Of a DNA stretch of 64,000 nucleotides, positions 62,379-64,000 are shown piece after piece. Within the stretch, counting starts at the first letter, position 1; each line of letters begins with the position of its first letter. The stretch comes from Acinetobacter defluvii. Its GTDB lineage: Bacteria > Pseudomonadota > Gammaproteobacteria > Pseudomonadales > Moraxellaceae. A program made the position numbers and the translations under genes. The stretch is from the NCBI RefSeq assembly GCF_001704615.3, contig NZ_CP029397.2, positions 2,108,001 through 2,172,000 on the forward strand, read 5' to 3'. A model generated the notes under the pieces. The model had not been told where the DNA came from. It saw nothing but the letters and a program-made list of their open reading frames with translations, and made no database searches.

Positions 62379-63428
62379 ATGAAATTTAATCCACTAGGTC
62401 AATCCGCTATTCAAGTTCCAGAAATCTGTTTAGGTACGATGACTTTTGGTGAACAAAACACCCAAGCTGAAGCATTTGAACAACTGAGTTATGCATTAGA
62501 TCAAGGGGTATATTTTTGGGATACGGCGGAAATGTATCCTGTGCCACCAAAGCCTGAAACACAAGGTGCGACTGAGCAAATCATTGGCAACTGGATCGCA
62601 CAAAATGGGCAACGCGATCAATTATTCATTGCTTCAAAAATTGCAGGTCCACAACAAGGGGGAAGTCATATTCGAGATGGCTATACCCAATTTGTTGAAA
62701 GTGAAATCACAGCTGCACTCGATGACTCATTAAAGCGCTTACAGACAGATTATATTGACTTGTATCAGTTACACTGGCCACAACGCCCAACCAATTTCTT
62801 TGGCAAACTCGGTTACAGTAACAGCGATGCACATAGTCAACAAGACATTACCCCTTTGGAACAGACTTTAGTCGCATTATCCAAAGAAGTTGAAAAAGGT
62901 CGGATTCGTCATATTGGTCTGTCCAATGAAACACCTTGGGGAACCTTGAAGTTTTTACATTTGGCTGAAAAATTAGGTTTAGAAAAAATTGTCAGTGTGC
63001 AAAACCCTTATAACTTACTAAATCGTAGCTATGAAATTGGGATGGCTGAAATTGCCCATTACGAAGGGGTTGGTTTATTGGCATATTCCCCACTGGCATT
63101 TGGCTATTTAACAGGAAAATTCCGTCATGGCGCACGTCCAGCCAATGCGCGTGTAACACTTTTTAGCCGTTTTAGTCGCTATAGCAATCCTGAAAGTGTA
63201 TGGGCAACTGAACAATATGCACAACTGGCAGAAAAGCATGGTTTAAGCTTAACCCAATTGGCTTTGGCTTATATTAAACAACAGTTTTTTGTGACCAGTA
63301 CCATTATTGGAGCAACCAATTTATCTCAACTAAAAGAAAACATTGCTGCTTTTGATCTGACATTGTCAGATGAAATTTTACAGGGTGTTGAAGATATTCA
63401 CCGTCAACAACCAAATCCCGCACCTTGA
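62379..63428 (+). CDS. Aldo/keto reductase, Tas-like
   Basis: 349 aa. AKR tetrad visible: Asp in WDTAEMYP, Tyr in the same motif, Lys in FIASKIAG and His in LYQLHWPQ. The NADPH-binding part with LAYSPLAFGYLTGKFR and TIIGATNLSQLKEN follows. No signal peptide. Physiological substrate unknown. Confidence 0.9.
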   Translation: MKFNPLGQSAIQVPEICLGTMTFGEQNTQAEAFEQLSYALDQGVYFWDTAEMYPVPPKPETQGATEQIIGNWIAQNGQRDQLFIASKIAGPQQGGSHIRDGYTQFVESEITAALDDSLKRLQTDYIDLYQLHWPQRPTNFFGKLGYSNSDAHSQQDITPLEQTLVALSKEVEKGRIRHIGLSNETPWGTLKFLHLAEKLGLEKIVSVQNPYNLLNRSYEIGMAEIAHYEGVGLLAYSPLAFGYLTGKFRHGARPANARVTLFSRFSRYSNPESVWATEQYAQLAEKHGLSLTQLALAYIKQQFFVTSTIIGATNLSQLKENIAAFDLTLSDEILQGVEDIHRQQPNPAP

Positions 63429-63435
63429 TCTTAAG

Positions 63436-63476
63436 ATCAACTCCCCATCCATCCTGCATAAGGTTGGGGAGTTGAT
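63436..63476. terminator. Inverted repeat between convergent genes (terminator-like)
   Basis: ATCAACTCCCCA and TGGGGAGTTGAT form a 12-bp stem with a 17-nt loop; T run missing on both sides. Confidence 0.55.
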
Positions 63477-63484
63477 TCATACAC

Positions 63485-64000
63485 TTAAACACGTGTGACT
63501 TCACGTGCGATCAGTAAGCGTTGAATATCTGAAGCACCTTCATAGATTTGACTGACACGCACATCTCGATAAATACGCTCTACTGGGAAATCTGAAACGT
63601 AGCCATAACCACCATGAATTTGGATTGCATCCGAACAAACTTTTTCAGCAATTTCTGAGGCAAACAGTTTTGCCATAGAGGCTTCTTTTAAACAAGGCAA
63701 TCCTGCGTCTTTTAAACTTGCTGCATGTAAAATCAATTGTCTTGCTGCTTCAATTTGTGTCGCCATATCTGCCAAACGAAATGCAACAGCTTGATGCTGT
63801 ACTAACTCTACACCAAAAGCTTTACGATCATTGGCATACTCAACCGCAGCATCCAAAGCAGCACGTGCCATGCCAACACATTGTGATGCAATACCGATAC
63901 GTCCTGATTCGAGATTAGACAAAGCAATTTTATAACCTTCGCCTTCCTGCCCCAACAAGTTTTCAGCAGGAATTCGGCAGTTTTCAAAAACGATGGTGGC
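63485..64000 (-). CDS. Acyl-CoA dehydrogenase (partial, C-terminal part)
   Basis: 172 codons to the window edge; the N terminus lies outside. [60 protein letters not shown], then [42 protein letters not shown] are typical of the family. The catalytic Glu is in IYEGASDIQ. Oxidises acyl-CoA with FAD and passes electrons to ETF. Confidence 0.93.
   Translation of the reverse strand, partial: ATIVFENCRIPAENLLGQEGEGYKIALSNLESGRIGIASQCVGMARAALDAAVEYANDRKAFGVELVQHQAVAFRLADMATQIEAARQLILHAASLKDAGLPCLKEASMAKLFASEIAEKVCSDAIQIHGGYGYVSDFPVERIYRDVRVSQIYEGASDIQRLLIAREVTRV

Overview
The window is chromosomal DNA of an Acinetobacter-like gammaproteobacterium: AT-rich, with host genes (pstSCAB, clpB, an EpsC-type cysE, an OsmC gene beside crp) whose content and protein sequences fit that genus. 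From position 1 to about 49.1 kb it is one large prophage whose left end lies outside the window; from about 49.55 kb to the end it is host backbone.

Prophage, late half (1-34 kb, almost all minus strand). Reading leftwards along transcription: small and large terminase subunits, a P22-type portal, an N4 Gp49/Sf6 gp66-family protein, a scaffold-like Gln-rich protein, an N4-gp56-type coat protein, a small head protein, a RyR-domain protein, a neck adaptor, a CsrA-like small protein, a small structural gene interrupted by a group I intron, then tail proteins including three strikingly repetitive ones, a probable virion/ejection protein, and a giant multidomain 'polyvalent' protein (two HExxH metallopeptidase motifs plus an ART-like C terminus) cut by the window edge. 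This combination suggests a podovirus-like temperate phage. A P22 immI-like Arc/Mnt + antirepressor module is inserted among the late genes (7.1-8.4 kb). A short sequence motif (TTAGCCTTACAGGGG-like) recurs at gene ends and cassette edges through the late half.

Prophage, control and early genes (34.6-49.1 kb). A CI-type S24 repressor (39.87-40.60 kb) and a membrane protein behind it form the lysogen transcript. Two clusters of three TTAGGN4CCTAA-like operators flank it. The left cluster controls a tightly overlapping minus-strand operon (Cro-like protein, small genes, an O-like replication protein carrying about seven iterons inside its gene, a P-like partner, a DUF1064 nuclease-like protein). 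The right cluster controls a plus-strand operon (DUF2303, YqaJ exonuclease, RecT, UvrD-like helicase, small proteins, PrtN-like protein) that ends at a strong terminator next to a putative attachment region. No integrase, holin, endolysin or tailspike is visible; these would have to lie to the left.

Host part (49.55-64 kb). Genes run pstB, pstA, pstC, pstS (minus, Pho boxes upstream, attenuator-like hairpin after pstS), clpB (minus, candidate heat-shock promoter), cysE/epsC (minus), a rhodanese-domain protein (plus), an (AGAT)10 microsatellite, an exported M23 peptidase (plus), an OsmC/YhfA-like protein divergent from crp, an aldo/keto reductase, and the 3' part of an acyl-CoA dehydrogenase gene.

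The most notable items are the group I intron with an in-frame TGA just upstream of its 5' splice site, the iteron array inside the O-like gene, the six-operator immunity region, the recurring seam motif, the polyvalent protein, and the unassigned lysogen-expressed and opposite-strand cassette genes.
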